Part shown: in pieces, positions 34,286 through 43,913 of the stretch
How the letters are laid out: the number at the start of each line of letters is the position of its first letter
How positions within the stretch are numbered: the stretch's first letter is position 1
Source: Suilimivivens sp964571145
GTDB taxonomy: Bacteria > Bacillota > Clostridia > Lachnospirales > Lachnospiraceae
Direction: 5' to 3'
DNA length: 44,574 nt
Assembly (NCBI GenBank): GCA_964571145.1
Contig: CAZNAP010000009.1
Span: 1-44,574, forward strand
Notes under the pieces: generated by a model
Told to the model about the DNA's origin: nothing
What the model saw: the letters and a program-made list of their open reading frames with translations, nothing else
Database searches by the model: none
Program-made: the position numbers and the translations under genes

Positions 34286-34624
34286 CTATTTTTCCTGCAT
34301 CTGAGTCACTGTATCATAGACTTCTATACGAGCAGCATCCATCTCCGGCATTCCAATAAAAATAGCACCGTAGGAAAACTCCTGTCCTATTTTTTCTATA
34401 CGAACAATTTCCAAAAAAGCATGCAGTACTTCCTGTGTCCAAATTCTAAGGTAAGATTCATAAACTGCACCAATTTCCAAAGCACGGTTACTTGTAAATC
34501 CGACTCCGGTCTTGGATACATCCTGAATTTCTATTTGCATTTCTTCTGCGCTATTACCATCCAGTCTCTTGATAATCAGCTTTGATGGGAGTTCTCTACG
34601 ATTATTTCTTCTTCTTTCTTCCAT
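34286..34624 (-). CDS. PilZ domain protein (probable cyclic-di-GMP receptor)
   Basis: 112 residues from the ATG at 34622-34624, with GGAGG nine bases upstream; the TTG three codons before it falls against that site. One PilZ domain with both ligand motifs: the arginine cluster RRRNNRRELP at the N-terminus (RxxxR) and DVSKTGVGF (D/NxSxxG) at about residues 36-44. Such single-domain proteins bind cyclic-di-GMP and often alter motility or surface behaviour. It carries no second domain, so the partner must be separate. It sits between queA and the VanZ-like gene. Confidence 0.88.
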   Translation of the reverse strand: MEERRRNNRRELPSKLIIKRLDGNSAEEMQIEIQDVSKTGVGFTSNRALEIGAVYESYLRIWTQEVLHAFLEIVRIEKIGQEFSYGAIFIGMPEMDAARIEVYDTVTQMQEK

Positions 34625-34686
34625 GTTAACCAACCTCCGTATAGGTACATTACAAGTAACATAAGCTTTGCATTTATCATAAACTA

Positions 34687-35769
34687 TCAGCCATTTTTTG
34701 TAAAGTCATCTGTAAAAAAGCAGGCGTCTCCAAAAGAGAAAAACCGATACTTTTCTTTGATTGCCTCTGCGTAAGCCGCTAGTACGTGTTCTCTGCCCGC
34801 CAAAGCACTTACCAACATCACTAAGGTAGATTCCGGCAAATGAAAATTGGTAATCAGACAATCCAATACTTTGAATTGATAGCCGGGATAAATAAATATT
34901 TCTGTATTTTGGCAGTCAGCCTGCACAATCCCATTTTCATCAGCAGCACTTTCCACCGTACGACAGCTGGTTGTTCCCACACAAATAACTCTATGGCCAC
35001 TTTTCTTGGTTTCATTAATTAATGCAGCTGCCTCTTCTGTTACCTGATAGTATTCCGAATGCATATGGTGCTCTAATATGCGATCAACCTTTACAGGTCT
35101 AAATGTTCCAAGTCCCACATGAAGTGTTACATAGGCGATTCTTACCCCTTTGTCTTCTATTTGACGAAGTAATTCCTGTGTAAAATGCAAACCTGCTGTG
35201 GGGGCTGCTGCAGAGCCGTCATACTTGGCATATACTGTCTGATAGCGGTTCTTGTCCTGCAATTTATGCGTAATATAAGGAGGCAAAGGCATTTCACCAA
35301 GCTTATCCAGAACTTCCTCAAAAATTCCTTCATAATCAAAACGAACCAGTCGGTTCCCTTCCTCTACCACATCCAAAACTTCAGCATGCAGCAATCCGTC
35401 ACCGAACGATACTCTGGCACCAGGACGTAGCTTTTTCCCCGGTTTAACAAGGGTTTCCCACACATCCTTTTCTTTTCGCTTTAAGAGCAGCACTTCTACA
35501 GCCGCTCCGGTATCTGCTTTCACTCCTAAAAGACGAGCCGGAATGACTTTGGTATTATTAAGTACCAAACAGTCTCCTGGATATAGATAATCTATAATAT
35601 CCCGAAAGACTTCATGCTTGGTTTTACCTGTGTTTTTATTGACCATTAGCAACCTTGAGGAAGAACGGTCTTCCAGTGGGTCCTGAGCAATTAACTCCTG
35701 CGGCAATTCAAAGTAAAAGTCAGAAGTCTTTAATGATGCCACCCCACTTTTTGTTTCATTTGTCTGCAT
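34687..35769 (-). CDS. queA: S-adenosylmethionine:tRNA ribosyltransferase-isomerase
   Basis: 360 residues. QueA transfers the ribosyl part of S-adenosylmethionine to preQ1 in tRNA to form epoxyqueuosine. Conserved blocks: KTSDFYFELPQELIAQDP, CLVLNNTKVIPARL, PLPPYI, AAPTAGLHFT, HVGLGTFRPV and LITNFHLPESTLVMLVSAL. The first 15 residues (MQTNETKSGVASLK) are longer than usual, but an AGGAG at ten bases supports this start, which overlaps the preceding TAA by one base (TAATG). It is thus coupled to the M18 aminopeptidase. No other queuosine genes are in the window. Confidence 0.96.
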   Translation of the reverse strand: MQTNETKSGVASLKTSDFYFELPQELIAQDPLEDRSSSRLLMVNKNTGKTKHEVFRDIIDYLYPGDCLVLNNTKVIPARLLGVKADTGAAVEVLLLKRKEKDVWETLVKPGKKLRPGARVSFGDGLLHAEVLDVVEEGNRLVRFDYEGIFEEVLDKLGEMPLPPYITHKLQDKNRYQTVYAKYDGSAAAPTAGLHFTQELLRQIEDKGVRIAYVTLHVGLGTFRPVKVDRILEHHMHSEYYQVTEEAAALINETKKSGHRVICVGTTSCRTVESAADENGIVQADCQNTEIFIYPGYQFKVLDCLITNFHLPESTLVMLVSALAGREHVLAAYAEAIKEKYRFFSFGDACFFTDDFTKNG

Positions 35770-37205
35770 TAAAGATTTGCTCCTTTTAAGAAAGCGATAT
35801 AGCCACGTTTGGTTTCATAAACATCTGCCTTACTGGTTGCTTCCCAAGGTGCATGCATATTCAGAACTGCCACACCACTGTCAATTACATTCATTCCATA
35901 CAAAGCAGAAATATAAGCAATTGTTCCGCCGCCGCCTAAATCCACTTTTCCGATTTCTCCCGTTTGGAAATTAATTTTTTCCTTCTCAAAAATCTGGCGG
36001 ATATGTGCAAGATACTCTGCATTTGCATCATTGGAGCCTGATTTTCCTCTGGCGCCGGTGTATTTCACAATCACCATACCGGAACCCAGATATGCCACAT
36101 TTTTCTTTTCAAAAGAGGATGCATAAGTGGGATCAAAAGCACTGCTGACATCAGAAGATAACATACAGGAAGCTGTCAGACACCTTCTTAAATTCAGTTC
36201 TGAATACTCTCCTGTTAAATTCATCACTTCTGCTACCACATTCTCAAAGAATCGAGACTGCATTCCGGTAGCGCCTACGCTTCCGATTTCTTCCTTATCT
36301 ACCAGTAAACAACAAGCGGTTCTGTCTGTCTTCTCCACTTCCAACATTGCTTTCAATGAAGTAAACGCACAAACTCTGTCATCCTGTCCATAAGATAAAA
36401 TCATACTGCGATCCAGGCCTGCTTCTCTGGCTCTGCCTGCCGGTACAACCTCAAGTTCTGCAGAAAGGAAATCTTCCTCTTCTATGTCATAATTCTTTTT
36501 CAGAATATCCAGCATGCCCTGTTTTACTGCATCTTTAGCCTTTTCAGGTTCTTTGGTTTTATCATTATCTTTATCTTTTGATTTCTCATTGGAAATTAGA
36601 ATCGGTTTGCTGCCAATAATAATATCCAGTGCTTCTCCTTCAATCACCTTGGAGGCCTTCTTATCCATCTGTTCCTGTGCAATATGAATCAACAGGTCAG
36701 AGATGAAGAATACTGGGTCATCTTCATTTTCACCAATATTAATCTCCACTGTGGTACCGTCTTTTTTCACAACTACACCATGAAGTGCAAGCGGAATGGT
36801 TACCCACTGATATTTCTTCACCCCACCATAATAGTGAGTATCCAGATATGCAAAGCCGCCGTCCTCATAAAGAGGATTCTGTTTCACATCCAGTCTGGGA
36901 GAATCAATATGTGCACCTAAGATATTCATGCCCTCTGCCATTGGCTTATCACCAATACGGAACATGGCAACTGCCTTATTCATGCAGACTGCATATACCT
37001 TGTCGCCGGTCTTTAAGGTCTCACCCTTTTTAATCAGCTCCTGTAATTCCTTATAACTCTCTTTTTCGATTGCATTTACAATATAGTCAACACACTCGCG
37101 TTCTGTCTTTCCTTCGCTTAAAAAGTCCATGTATTCAGTGGCAAAGGCATCCACTTCTTTTAACTGTTTACTACTATAGGTTTCCCATGTGTTTTTTCTG
37201 TCCAT
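35769..37205 (-). CDS. M18-family metallo-aminopeptidase
   Basis: 478 residues. M18 aminopeptidases use two zinc ions to remove N-terminal residues, usually acidic or hydrophobic. Metal-binding elements are visible: GAHIDSPRLDVKQ (first His and Asp), LVDKEEIGSVGATG (catalytic Glu pair), SSDVSSAFDP and the C-terminal GVAVLNMHAPWEATSKADVYE histidine. A lysine/aspartate-rich insertion (EKSKDKDNDKTKEPEKAKDA) at about residues 205-225 is a flexible loop common to clostridial members. No signal peptide, so cytosolic. It lies between pheT and queA with short gaps and so may be read from the pheS T-box promoter. Confidence 0.93.
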   Translation of the reverse strand: MDRKNTWETYSSKQLKEVDAFATEYMDFLSEGKTERECVDYIVNAIEKESYKELQELIKKGETLKTGDKVYAVCMNKAVAMFRIGDKPMAEGMNILGAHIDSPRLDVKQNPLYEDGGFAYLDTHYYGGVKKYQWVTIPLALHGVVVKKDGTTVEINIGENEDDPVFFISDLLIHIAQEQMDKKASKVIEGEALDIIIGSKPILISNEKSKDKDNDKTKEPEKAKDAVKQGMLDILKKNYDIEEEDFLSAELEVVPAGRAREAGLDRSMILSYGQDDRVCAFTSLKAMLEVEKTDRTACCLLVDKEEIGSVGATGMQSRFFENVVAEVMNLTGEYSELNLRRCLTASCMLSSDVSSAFDPTYASSFEKKNVAYLGSGMVIVKYTGARGKSGSNDANAEYLAHIRQIFEKEKINFQTGEIGKVDLGGGGTIAYISALYGMNVIDSGVAVLNMHAPWEATSKADVYETKRGYIAFLKGANL

Positions 37206-37235
37206 TCAATAACCTCCTTTTTCGCCAAGCAACTG

Positions 37236-39596
37236 TCAGCTCTTCATTTTTACACCAATTGTTTCCAGATTAGCCAATATATCATCGATACTCTTTTGTA
37301 CTTCTTCGCCTGTCAGGGTTCTGTCATCCAGTCCAAAGGAGAAACGTACTGTAATACTCTTGACTGCTTCTGCATCATAGATATCAATAACGGATACCTC
37401 TTTTAAATGCTTCTTCAGTAGCTTCGCCCAGCAGCTTGAAATATCATCGAATCGAACACCTTCTGGAAGCAGTAAAGAAAGGTCATATTCCACTGTCGGG
37501 AATCTGGAAGGTTCTGCAAAATGCAAAGCATCTGCTGAAATTGCCAGCAATGCATCCATATCGATTTCAATGCAAACTACTGCACCATTCTTACTTATCT
37601 TTCCAAGTGTCTTAGGATGTAACGTATTTAAGATACCAATTGTTGTACCATCTACAGAAATTGCTGCTGTATTCTTCGGATGTTGCCAGATATGCTCAGG
37701 CTCTACCTTGGTATATGCTGCCTTCTTGTGCTTTAACTGATTCACTATGGTATTGATAAGTTGAACCGCTTTGATATAAAGTGCTTTTTCGCCTGTTTCC
37801 TTGCTGTAAAAAGCAATACCCAGCATACGACGCTCATTGGCAGTCTCATCTGCTCTCACACCGGAAACAATACGTCCGATTTCAAAAACCCCAAAAGAGG
37901 GTGCATAATTACGATTGTTGTAAATCAAAGGTAAGAAACTTTGCATCATAGAGGTTCTTAAGAAGCCATTTTCATCTGCATTTCCTAGTATACGCACATT
38001 ATCCTCAGGTGTCAGTCCGATATCACGAAGTGCATCGGGATCACACCAAACTCTGGTATGCACTTCGTTCATGGTATATGCCTTCACTAAAATATCCTTA
38101 ATTAAATTTTCTTCCTTACGACGCTCACTGGTCTTAGCAGGCAGCAAGGGTGCCAAGGTTGTTTTAATTGCAAAATTATCATATCCGTAAATTCTGGTGA
38201 TTTCTTCGATAATATCAGCTTTCATGCTGACATCTTTTGTAGCTCTCCAACTTGGAACAGAAGTTACAAACTCTTCTCCAGTCTGAACAGTTGGGAAACC
38301 AAGCTGCTCTAAGGTAAGCTTAATGCGGTCACAGGAAATATCAATACCTGTATATCTGTCCACAAAATGCTTATCGAAACGAACAGTCAATTCAGGATAT
38401 TTATAAACATAAACATCTGAAATCTTACTAACTGCCTGACAACCAGGGTCTGCATCTTTTAATAATTTCATAAAACGTTTCACAGCAAGCATCGTCATTT
38501 CAGGGTCCAGTGTTTTCTCGTAACGTGCAGATGCATCGGTACGCAGTGCCAGTCTGGAAGCTGATTTTCTAATGCTGACACCATCAAAGTTAGCGGACTC
38601 CAATACAACAGAATTGGTGTCATCTGTAATTTCACTGTCCAGACCACCCATGATACCTGCAATGGCAACAGGTGTCTTATCATTATAAATCATCAATGTG
38701 TCCGGCGTAATCTCACGTTCATTACCATCCAATGTGGTAAATGAAAATGTTTCATCCGGTGTTCCAACTACGATTTTTTCTATCTTAGTTCCGTCAAATG
38801 CATGCATGGGCTGACCCAGTTCCAGCATCAGATAGTTGGTCAAATCTGCAAGTAGATTAATTGCTCTTGTTCCGCAGTAATACAAACGAATTTTCATCTC
38901 CATAGGACTGACTTTTCTGGTTACATTCTCAATCCGCACACTGGTATAACGATATGCCAGTTCTTGATTTGTAATCGTAATATCCACTTCCGCATCGCCT
39001 GTATAATCATTTTCCATAATCGGAAGCTCTTTAATATGCTGATTGGTCAGAGCTGCAAATTCACGGGCCATACCATAATGTCCCCATAAGTCAGGTCTGT
39101 TAGTCAAAGACTTATTATCTACTTCGAAAATAAGGTCTTCAATGGGGAAGATTTCCTTTAAATCTGTTCCGTTTACTAAATTTGAATCCAATTCCATAAT
39201 ACCGTCATGATTATCAGAAATACCAATTTCCTTTTCAGAACAGCACATACCGTTGGACTCACAGCCACGGAGCTTGGTAGATTTGATTTTCATCTCTCCT
39301 ACCTGTCCGCCCAGCTTACAAAAAGCAGTCTTGATTCCAGCTCTGGCATTGGGTGCACCACATACTACATCATAAACCTGATCTCCAGCATCTACTTTTA
39401 ATAAATGAAGATGATCTGAATCCGGATGATTTTCACAGGAAAGGATTTCACCTACTACTACATCTTTAATATCCTTACCTTTGTATTCAATTCCTTCCAC
39501 CTCTGCTGTGGATAGTGTAAATCTGTGTATCAGTTTTTCAAGGTCCTGACCATCTAAATTCACGAAATCCTTGAGCCAATTCATCGATACAAACAC
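37236..39596 (-). CDS. pheT: Phenylalanyl-tRNA synthetase beta subunit
   Basis: 786 residues. The N-terminal EMAP-like tRNA-binding domain is at about 40-150 (VVVGEILSCENHPDSDHLHLLKVDAG). The B3/B4 editing region follows with the B5 domain, then the inactive synthetase-like core (EITRIYGYDNFAIK; AYTMNEVHTRVW; FLRTSMMQSFLPLIYNN; FGVFEIGRI) and a C-terminal anticodon-binding FDX-ACB domain (FPTVEYDLSLLLPEGVRFDDI). It forms the alpha2-beta2 enzyme with PheS. It begins 13 bases after the pheS stop and is controlled by the same T-box leader. Confidence 0.97.
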   Translation of the reverse strand: MFVSMNWLKDFVNLDGQDLEKLIHRFTLSTAEVEGIEYKGKDIKDVVVGEILSCENHPDSDHLHLLKVDAGDQVYDVVCGAPNARAGIKTAFCKLGGQVGEMKIKSTKLRGCESNGMCCSEKEIGISDNHDGIMELDSNLVNGTDLKEIFPIEDLIFEVDNKSLTNRPDLWGHYGMAREFAALTNQHIKELPIMENDYTGDAEVDITITNQELAYRYTSVRIENVTRKVSPMEMKIRLYYCGTRAINLLADLTNYLMLELGQPMHAFDGTKIEKIVVGTPDETFSFTTLDGNEREITPDTLMIYNDKTPVAIAGIMGGLDSEITDDTNSVVLESANFDGVSIRKSASRLALRTDASARYEKTLDPEMTMLAVKRFMKLLKDADPGCQAVSKISDVYVYKYPELTVRFDKHFVDRYTGIDISCDRIKLTLEQLGFPTVQTGEEFVTSVPSWRATKDVSMKADIIEEITRIYGYDNFAIKTTLAPLLPAKTSERRKEENLIKDILVKAYTMNEVHTRVWCDPDALRDIGLTPEDNVRILGNADENGFLRTSMMQSFLPLIYNNRNYAPSFGVFEIGRIVSGVRADETANERRMLGIAFYSKETGEKALYIKAVQLINTIVNQLKHKKAAYTKVEPEHIWQHPKNTAAISVDGTTIGILNTLHPKTLGKISKNGAVVCIEIDMDALLAISADALHFAEPSRFPTVEYDLSLLLPEGVRFDDISSCWAKLLKKHLKEVSVIDIYDAEAVKSITVRFSFGLDDRTLTGEEVQKSIDDILANLETIGVKMKS

Positions 39597-39609
39597 GTCT
39601 TCTACCTCC

Positions 39610-40674
39610 TTATTTGCTTACAAACTGGGACAATACATTTAAATCGCCCTCATTAAATTGACGAATGTCTTTGATTCCATATTTCATCATTGCCAGTCTG
39701 GTTAATCCAAGACCAAACGCAAATCCTGTATATTTGTCCGGTTCTTCCTCTGTATTAATTCCGCCATATTTCAGTACATTGGGATGAATCATACCACAGG
39801 GACAAAGCTCCAACCATCCTGAATGTTTACAAGACGGACAGCCATCCCCACCGCAAATCAAACACTGAATATCAAGTTCAAATCCCGGCTCCACGAAAGG
39901 GAAAAATCCGGGGCGTAGACGAACCGTAATATCTCTTTCAAATACCTGAGACAACATAGTCTTCATGAAATAAATCAAATTTGAAATAGAAATATCTTTA
40001 TCAATCATAATACCTTCCATTTGGAAAAAGGTGTTATCATGACTTGCGTCAATTGCTTCGTTTCTAAAGCATCTACCTGGGAAAACGGCTCTGATTGGAC
40101 GGCCTTCTTCTTTTAATGCCTTACCATATTTACGCATAATGGTATTTTGTGCTGCGGAAGTATGGCTTTTAAGAAGCTGATTGGGTGTTGATAAATAATA
40201 GGTATCCTGCATGTCTCTGGCGGGATGAAACTTGGGAATATTCAAAGCTTCAAAACAATTATAATCATCTACGATTTCATTATAGTCTTCTACATCGAAG
40301 CCCATAGATTCAAATATGTCCTCCAGTTCACGCTGAACTAGGGTAATGGGATGATAAGAACCACAGGTATTTTCAGTTGGAAGGGACTCATCATATGCTT
40401 CTGTGGTATTGATTAATTTTGCTTCTGCTTGACTTGCTATTTCCTCTTTCTTGGCTTCAAATCTGGAAGTGACCTCCTGTTTAAAGGTATTAATCATTTG
40501 ACCAGCTTCCTTCTTGTGTTCGTTGGGAATTTTACCAAGTTCTTTCATTAATTCTGAAATAGAACCTTTTTTGCTCATAAAATCCAATCTCAGTTCTTCA
40601 AGAGCTGGTAAATCTTTTACTTCTGTAAGCTTGGCTTCAAATTGTTCTTTTAACTGCTGAATCTTGTCTTTCAT
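39610..40674 (-). CDS. pheS: Phenylalanyl-tRNA synthetase alpha subunit
   Basis: 354 residues from the ATG at 40672-40674, with GAGG six bases upstream; a GTG four codons earlier lies in that site. An N-terminal coiled-coil (about 1-85) contacts tRNA-Phe. The class II core shows motif 2 (VFPGRCFRNEAIDASHDNTFFQMEG), the phenylalanine pocket (FVEPGFELDI) and motif 3 (GFAFGLGLTRLAMMKYGIKDIRQF). A cysteine-rich stretch CLICGGDGCPSCKHSGWLELCPCG near residue 275 has zinc-finger-like spacing. It catalyses phenylalanine activation and transfer to tRNA. Preceded by a T-box leader. Confidence 0.98.
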   Translation of the reverse strand: MKDKIQQLKEQFEAKLTEVKDLPALEELRLDFMSKKGSISELMKELGKIPNEHKKEAGQMINTFKQEVTSRFEAKKEEIASQAEAKLINTTEAYDESLPTENTCGSYHPITLVQRELEDIFESMGFDVEDYNEIVDDYNCFEALNIPKFHPARDMQDTYYLSTPNQLLKSHTSAAQNTIMRKYGKALKEEGRPIRAVFPGRCFRNEAIDASHDNTFFQMEGIMIDKDISISNLIYFMKTMLSQVFERDITVRLRPGFFPFVEPGFELDIQCLICGGDGCPSCKHSGWLELCPCGMIHPNVLKYGGINTEEEPDKYTGFAFGLGLTRLAMMKYGIKDIRQFNEGDLNVLSQFVSK

Positions 40675-40707
40675 TATAATCCTCACTCTCCTTTTTTCTC
40701 GTACAAC

Positions 40708-40741
40708 TAAAAAGTCCCCTGCATGTTCACATGCAAGGGAC
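40708..40741 (-). terminator. T-box attenuator hairpin of pheST
   Basis: A 12-pair stem (40714-40725 with 40730-40741, four-base loop, one G-T pair) followed on the minus strand by TTTTT. It shares bases with the alternative antiterminator formed by the T-box. Confidence 0.88.
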
Positions 40742-40985
40742 GAATATACTCCGCGGTACCACCCAAGTTCCTGTCTACGACAGACTCTTTACTCACTTAA
40801 CGCGTGTTACGTTCAGGCCTACTTACATTTGATTCCTATTTTAATAGGATAACCATCTGTTTCTGTCTGAAAGCTCTGGTGGGAAATTCACAACATTATC
40901 TGAACTGAAGGAAGCTTTCAGCCGGTGGCTTCCTCTCTCTGCCAGAAGATAATTTGCTACTGTACACCTTCACAGCCTTTATATT
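40708..40985 (-). promoter_or_regulatory. T-box riboswitch leader, phenylalanine-responsive, upstream of pheST
   Basis: On the minus strand the conserved T-box GGGTGGTACCGCGG is at 40751-40764, followed by a terminator hairpin. Upstream, a long stem I region is recognisable, and the loop segment GTGAATTTCCCACC at 40877-40890 offers TTC (40883-40885) as the specifier codon, matching tRNA-Phe. Uncharged tRNA-Phe would pair with the TGG of the T-box and favour antitermination, raising pheST expression. The window boundaries of stem I are approximate. The full leader from the predicted start at about 41027 is about 350 bases. Confidence 0.9.
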
Positions 40986-41033
40986 ATCTGACTTTCTCAA
41001 CTGCCTTTTGTCTTTACTTCTTGACTTTTCTTT

Positions 41034-41062
41034 ATTCTAGTCTGTCTTTTTGCTCTTGTCAA
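41034..41062 (-). promoter_or_regulatory. SigA-type promoter of the pheST T-box leader
   Basis: On the minus strand: -35 TTGACA (41057-41062, consensus), 17-base spacer, -10 TAGAAT (41034-41039). It starts ten bases after the YihY-type gene ends. Confidence 0.7.
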
Positions 41063-41071
41063 GGATTTTAG

Positions 41072-41896
41072 TTATTCTATCTGCTTTTGTAAACTTTTTG
41101 CAAAATAGCGATTCAGATAGGCACCAATTAAAATCAAATACATGCCACCGTACAACCATAACAATAAAATGATAATGGTTGTCAAACTGCCATAGGTACC
41201 AAATCCATTAAAGCGATCAATGTATACTGAGAAGGCTAAAGTCAGTACGCTCCACCCCACCGCTGCAAATCCTGCACCGGGAAGCTGCTTTTTAAACTTC
41301 ATTTTTTTTCCGGGAATATACGCATAAATCAATGCCAATATAATCGTCATAACGATCCACATAAAGGGGGTTCTTACATAAATTAGTAAATCCACCAGAT
41401 AGATTGTCTGTGGAATTACTTTTTCTATCATATCTATCAAAACATTGCCAAAAACCATAACCAGCAGTGAAAGAAGAATTGCAATTAATAATAAAATAGT
41501 ATATAAACTGGCTGCCAAACGCAGGACAAAATAGTTTCTGTCTTCTTCAACATCATTGATAATATTCAGTCCTCTAATTAAGGACAAAACGCCTTTTCCT
41601 GCTGACCATAAGGTACCGATAATCGTAATTGAAATGATACCCAATGATTTATCATAAATCTCCGCAATAATACTGATCATAATGGGTTCCATACTGTCCG
41701 GAAACAGTAAAACAGCCGCATTCATTAAATTAGCTTCCGTCAGTGGCGTGTAGGGAATCACCGCACAAAGTAACATGAGTATGGGAATCAATGACAGGAA
41801 CAAAAAGAAAGCTGTGCCTGCAGCCAATGCATTGATATTTTTCTTACTTATTTGTTCTCCAAAATCTATGCATTTCTGTATAAAACGTTTTAGCAT
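41072..41896 (-). CDS. YihY/virulence factor BrkB-family membrane protein
   Basis: 274 residues with about six membrane helices. The family pattern is present: ALAAGTAFFLFLSLIPILMLL in the first helix, GTLWSAGKGVLSLIRGLN in the middle, AYIPGKKMKFKKQLPGAGFAAVGW in the cytoplasmic loop, and FNGFGTYGSLTTIIILLLWLYGGMYLILIGAYLNRYF at the end. It was once misnamed RNase BN; its function remains uncertain, with proposals of a transport or envelope role. It begins 30 bases after the SpoIID/LytB-type gene, probably in one operon. No terminator is seen between it and the pheST promoter. Confidence 0.9.
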   Translation of the reverse strand: MLKRFIQKCIDFGEQISKKNINALAAGTAFFLFLSLIPILMLLCAVIPYTPLTEANLMNAAVLLFPDSMEPIMISIIAEIYDKSLGIISITIIGTLWSAGKGVLSLIRGLNIINDVEEDRNYFVLRLAASLYTILLLIAILLSLLVMVFGNVLIDMIEKVIPQTIYLVDLLIYVRTPFMWIVMTIILALIYAYIPGKKMKFKKQLPGAGFAAVGWSVLTLAFSVYIDRFNGFGTYGSLTTIIILLLWLYGGMYLILIGAYLNRYFAKSLQKQIE

Positions 41897-41926
41897 GCTC
41901 TGTTATACCATTGCCTTCCTGCTTCA

Positions 41927-43843
41927 TCAGTAAAGCTTCTGCACCTGACAATCCTCAAAGAAAAACAAGAGAATTTCTTCACAGTTTTTATTGTTCAGAC
42001 CCATTGCTCGGGCTCCGTTTTGGGACATACCGGCTCCATGACCATATCCACCACCAATTAATTTATATCCTATCATATTTTTTCCCAAATTTATAGGTTC
42101 AATTACTAAATATGTGCTAGGTAATAACGTTCCATTTGTAACTTCTGTTCCATCCTGTCTGATGACTTCTCCACCTTGATTCAATATGGCTCTGATATTA
42201 TATTCCGATATCACCTTATAAATACCCTGATTCGTTACGATTAATAATTCATCCATGACCCCGCCCGCTCTTCTTTTCAGGCACTTAAGTTCATGGATTT
42301 TTTTAAATTTTATAGGTTTGATCGACTCAAAAGACTTCGCATCCTCTTCCGGCTCATCATTTCCTGTATAAGTCAGTATTTTTTCCGGAGTCGCTTGAAA
42401 TCTTGCTAATAAACTTTCATATAATCTATTGTAATCAATTTCATCTACTTCATAAGTCCATCGATACCAGAGTTCCTCCTTCTCATATGCGCTCTCATCT
42501 GTGGAGGTTATATATTCTTCAAAATTCTCTTCCTTCATCAATTCTGCCGCACCTTCAAACGAGTCACTTTCCGATGTTTCATCTGTACATATATGTCTTG
42601 CCTTTATAAATGGCGTTTCTGCCTGTCTCTTGGCATTCCACAGACCTGCATCAGAACCATATCCACATGATGTGGAATAATAATAGGTATCGGCAGGGTT
42701 TTCCTCATACAGCAAAAGCATGCCGGTTGTCTCACAAACAGCTTTGGTCGAATTTACATTTTCTTTTATATTATTATAGACCTGAAAGCTGACACTATCA
42801 TCCACATGTGCACCCAGTTCACCATATCCCGGGTGCTGCAAATAGCGATATGCGTATGTTCTGGCACAAATAGCTTGTGCCTTTAATGATTCAGTCGGAT
42901 AGGATGCGGGCATTTCGCTTGGTACAACAGAATATAAGTACTCCTCTAATAATAGTTCATTAATCAATGCCAATCCGTGCTCTGTTTCTATAATCTCCAG
43001 TTGTCCTCTATAAGACGGTGTACCCTGATTTCGTTCTATAGAAGGTACTTGTATCTTCCCTGTATTCAGATTGGTTTTCAGTTCAATTCGAGCCCCGTCT
43101 AAATAGTCGCATCCCGCTGTAATAGTCAGGGTCTCATTAGGTGCAATGATTCCTTCTTGGCGCTGTCCATACTCGCCATAACTAATTGTCATTTCTTCCT
43201 GACTGGATAATTTGATTTCTTCATGATATGGGCTGGCAAATCCACTGTTTTTGATAACTACGCGAATGTTTTCCATTGCTTCTTTTCTGGATATTAAGAA
43301 AGCGCATATCTTCCCATCTTCTAAAATGAAATCTGTATACTCATATCCAATTGCTAATTCCTGCAACTCTGCCATTCGCATTTCTTCAAATATTTGATAT
43401 CCACTGCATTTATCGCTAAATTCATAGCTTCCTTTGCCTTCTATCTCCAGTTTTTTGTCTGAAACACTTAATAGCTTGCCACTTATTTTCTCTGTTTTCG
43501 GTTTTATGTTCAAGATTTTGCCTGCTCTAAAGCTGATATCACAAATATGTCCGGTTAAATCTATCGTTTCCGCTTGTGTTTGTATGTATTCATAGTTCAT
43601 TTCTCGGCCTTTATAAAATATAAAAAGGTGATTCTCACTCTGTTCCATTATGTATGCATTCGTAATGACCCAAGTAACTTGCTGTACCTTTGCCTCTTCT
43701 ATTCTTACCTGCTCGCCTGTCGGCTGTTTCTTCTGTAATTTATTTTCATCTGTATCAATCAGCCATACTAATAAAACCGTCAATATCAGTATAGCCACTA
43801 ATTTTAAAATAATTCTGACTTTGGTTCTCAGTTCTTGATTCAT
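41927..43843 (-). CDS. SpoIID/LytB domain protein
   Basis: 638 residues. One N-terminal membrane helix (about 11-28) anchors it. Residues about 45-260 form a beta-rich region of unknown type. The SpoIID domain begins near residue 275: YRGQLEIIETEHGLALINELLLEEYLYSVVPSEMP, then SYPTESLKAQAICARTYAY, SVSFQVY, and YYYSTSCGYGSDAGLWN, ending in the GGGYGHGAGMSQNGARAMG motif. In B. subtilis SpoIID is a lytic transglycosylase that digests peptidoglycan during engulfment; LytB-type relatives enhance amidases. It is longer than SpoIID (about 340) because of the N-terminal region, so a vegetative cell-wall role is possible. No adjacent spo gene. Confidence 0.92.
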   Translation of the reverse strand: MNQELRTKVRIILKLVAILILTVLLVWLIDTDENKLQKKQPTGEQVRIEEAKVQQVTWVITNAYIMEQSENHLFIFYKGREMNYEYIQTQAETIDLTGHICDISFRAGKILNIKPKTEKISGKLLSVSDKKLEIEGKGSYEFSDKCSGYQIFEEMRMAELQELAIGYEYTDFILEDGKICAFLISRKEAMENIRVVIKNSGFASPYHEEIKLSSQEEMTISYGEYGQRQEGIIAPNETLTITAGCDYLDGARIELKTNLNTGKIQVPSIERNQGTPSYRGQLEIIETEHGLALINELLLEEYLYSVVPSEMPASYPTESLKAQAICARTYAYRYLQHPGYGELGAHVDDSVSFQVYNNIKENVNSTKAVCETTGMLLLYEENPADTYYYSTSCGYGSDAGLWNAKRQAETPFIKARHICTDETSESDSFEGAAELMKEENFEEYITSTDESAYEKEELWYRWTYEVDEIDYNRLYESLLARFQATPEKILTYTGNDEPEEDAKSFESIKPIKFKKIHELKCLKRRAGGVMDELLIVTNQGIYKVISEYNIRAILNQGGEVIRQDGTEVTNGTLLPSTYLVIEPINLGKNMIGYKLIGGGYGHGAGMSQNGARAMGLNNKNCEEILLFFFEDCQVQKLY

Positions 43844-43875
43844 AGTCTATTTCTGCCCTCACATAATCCCACAAG

Positions 43876-43913
43876 AAAGAAAAAGCAGCCTTAATCGGGC
43901 TGCTTTTTCTTTT
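43876..43913 (-). terminator. Bidirectional-looking hairpin terminator after the probable 6S RNA
   Basis: A perfect 15-bp stem (43876-43890 with 43898-43912, seven-base loop) whose minus-strand 3' arm ends in TTTTTCTTT and runs into CTT. It separates the RNA from the SpoIID gene 33 bases on, which shows no promoter of its own, so that gene may depend on readthrough. Confidence 0.85.
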
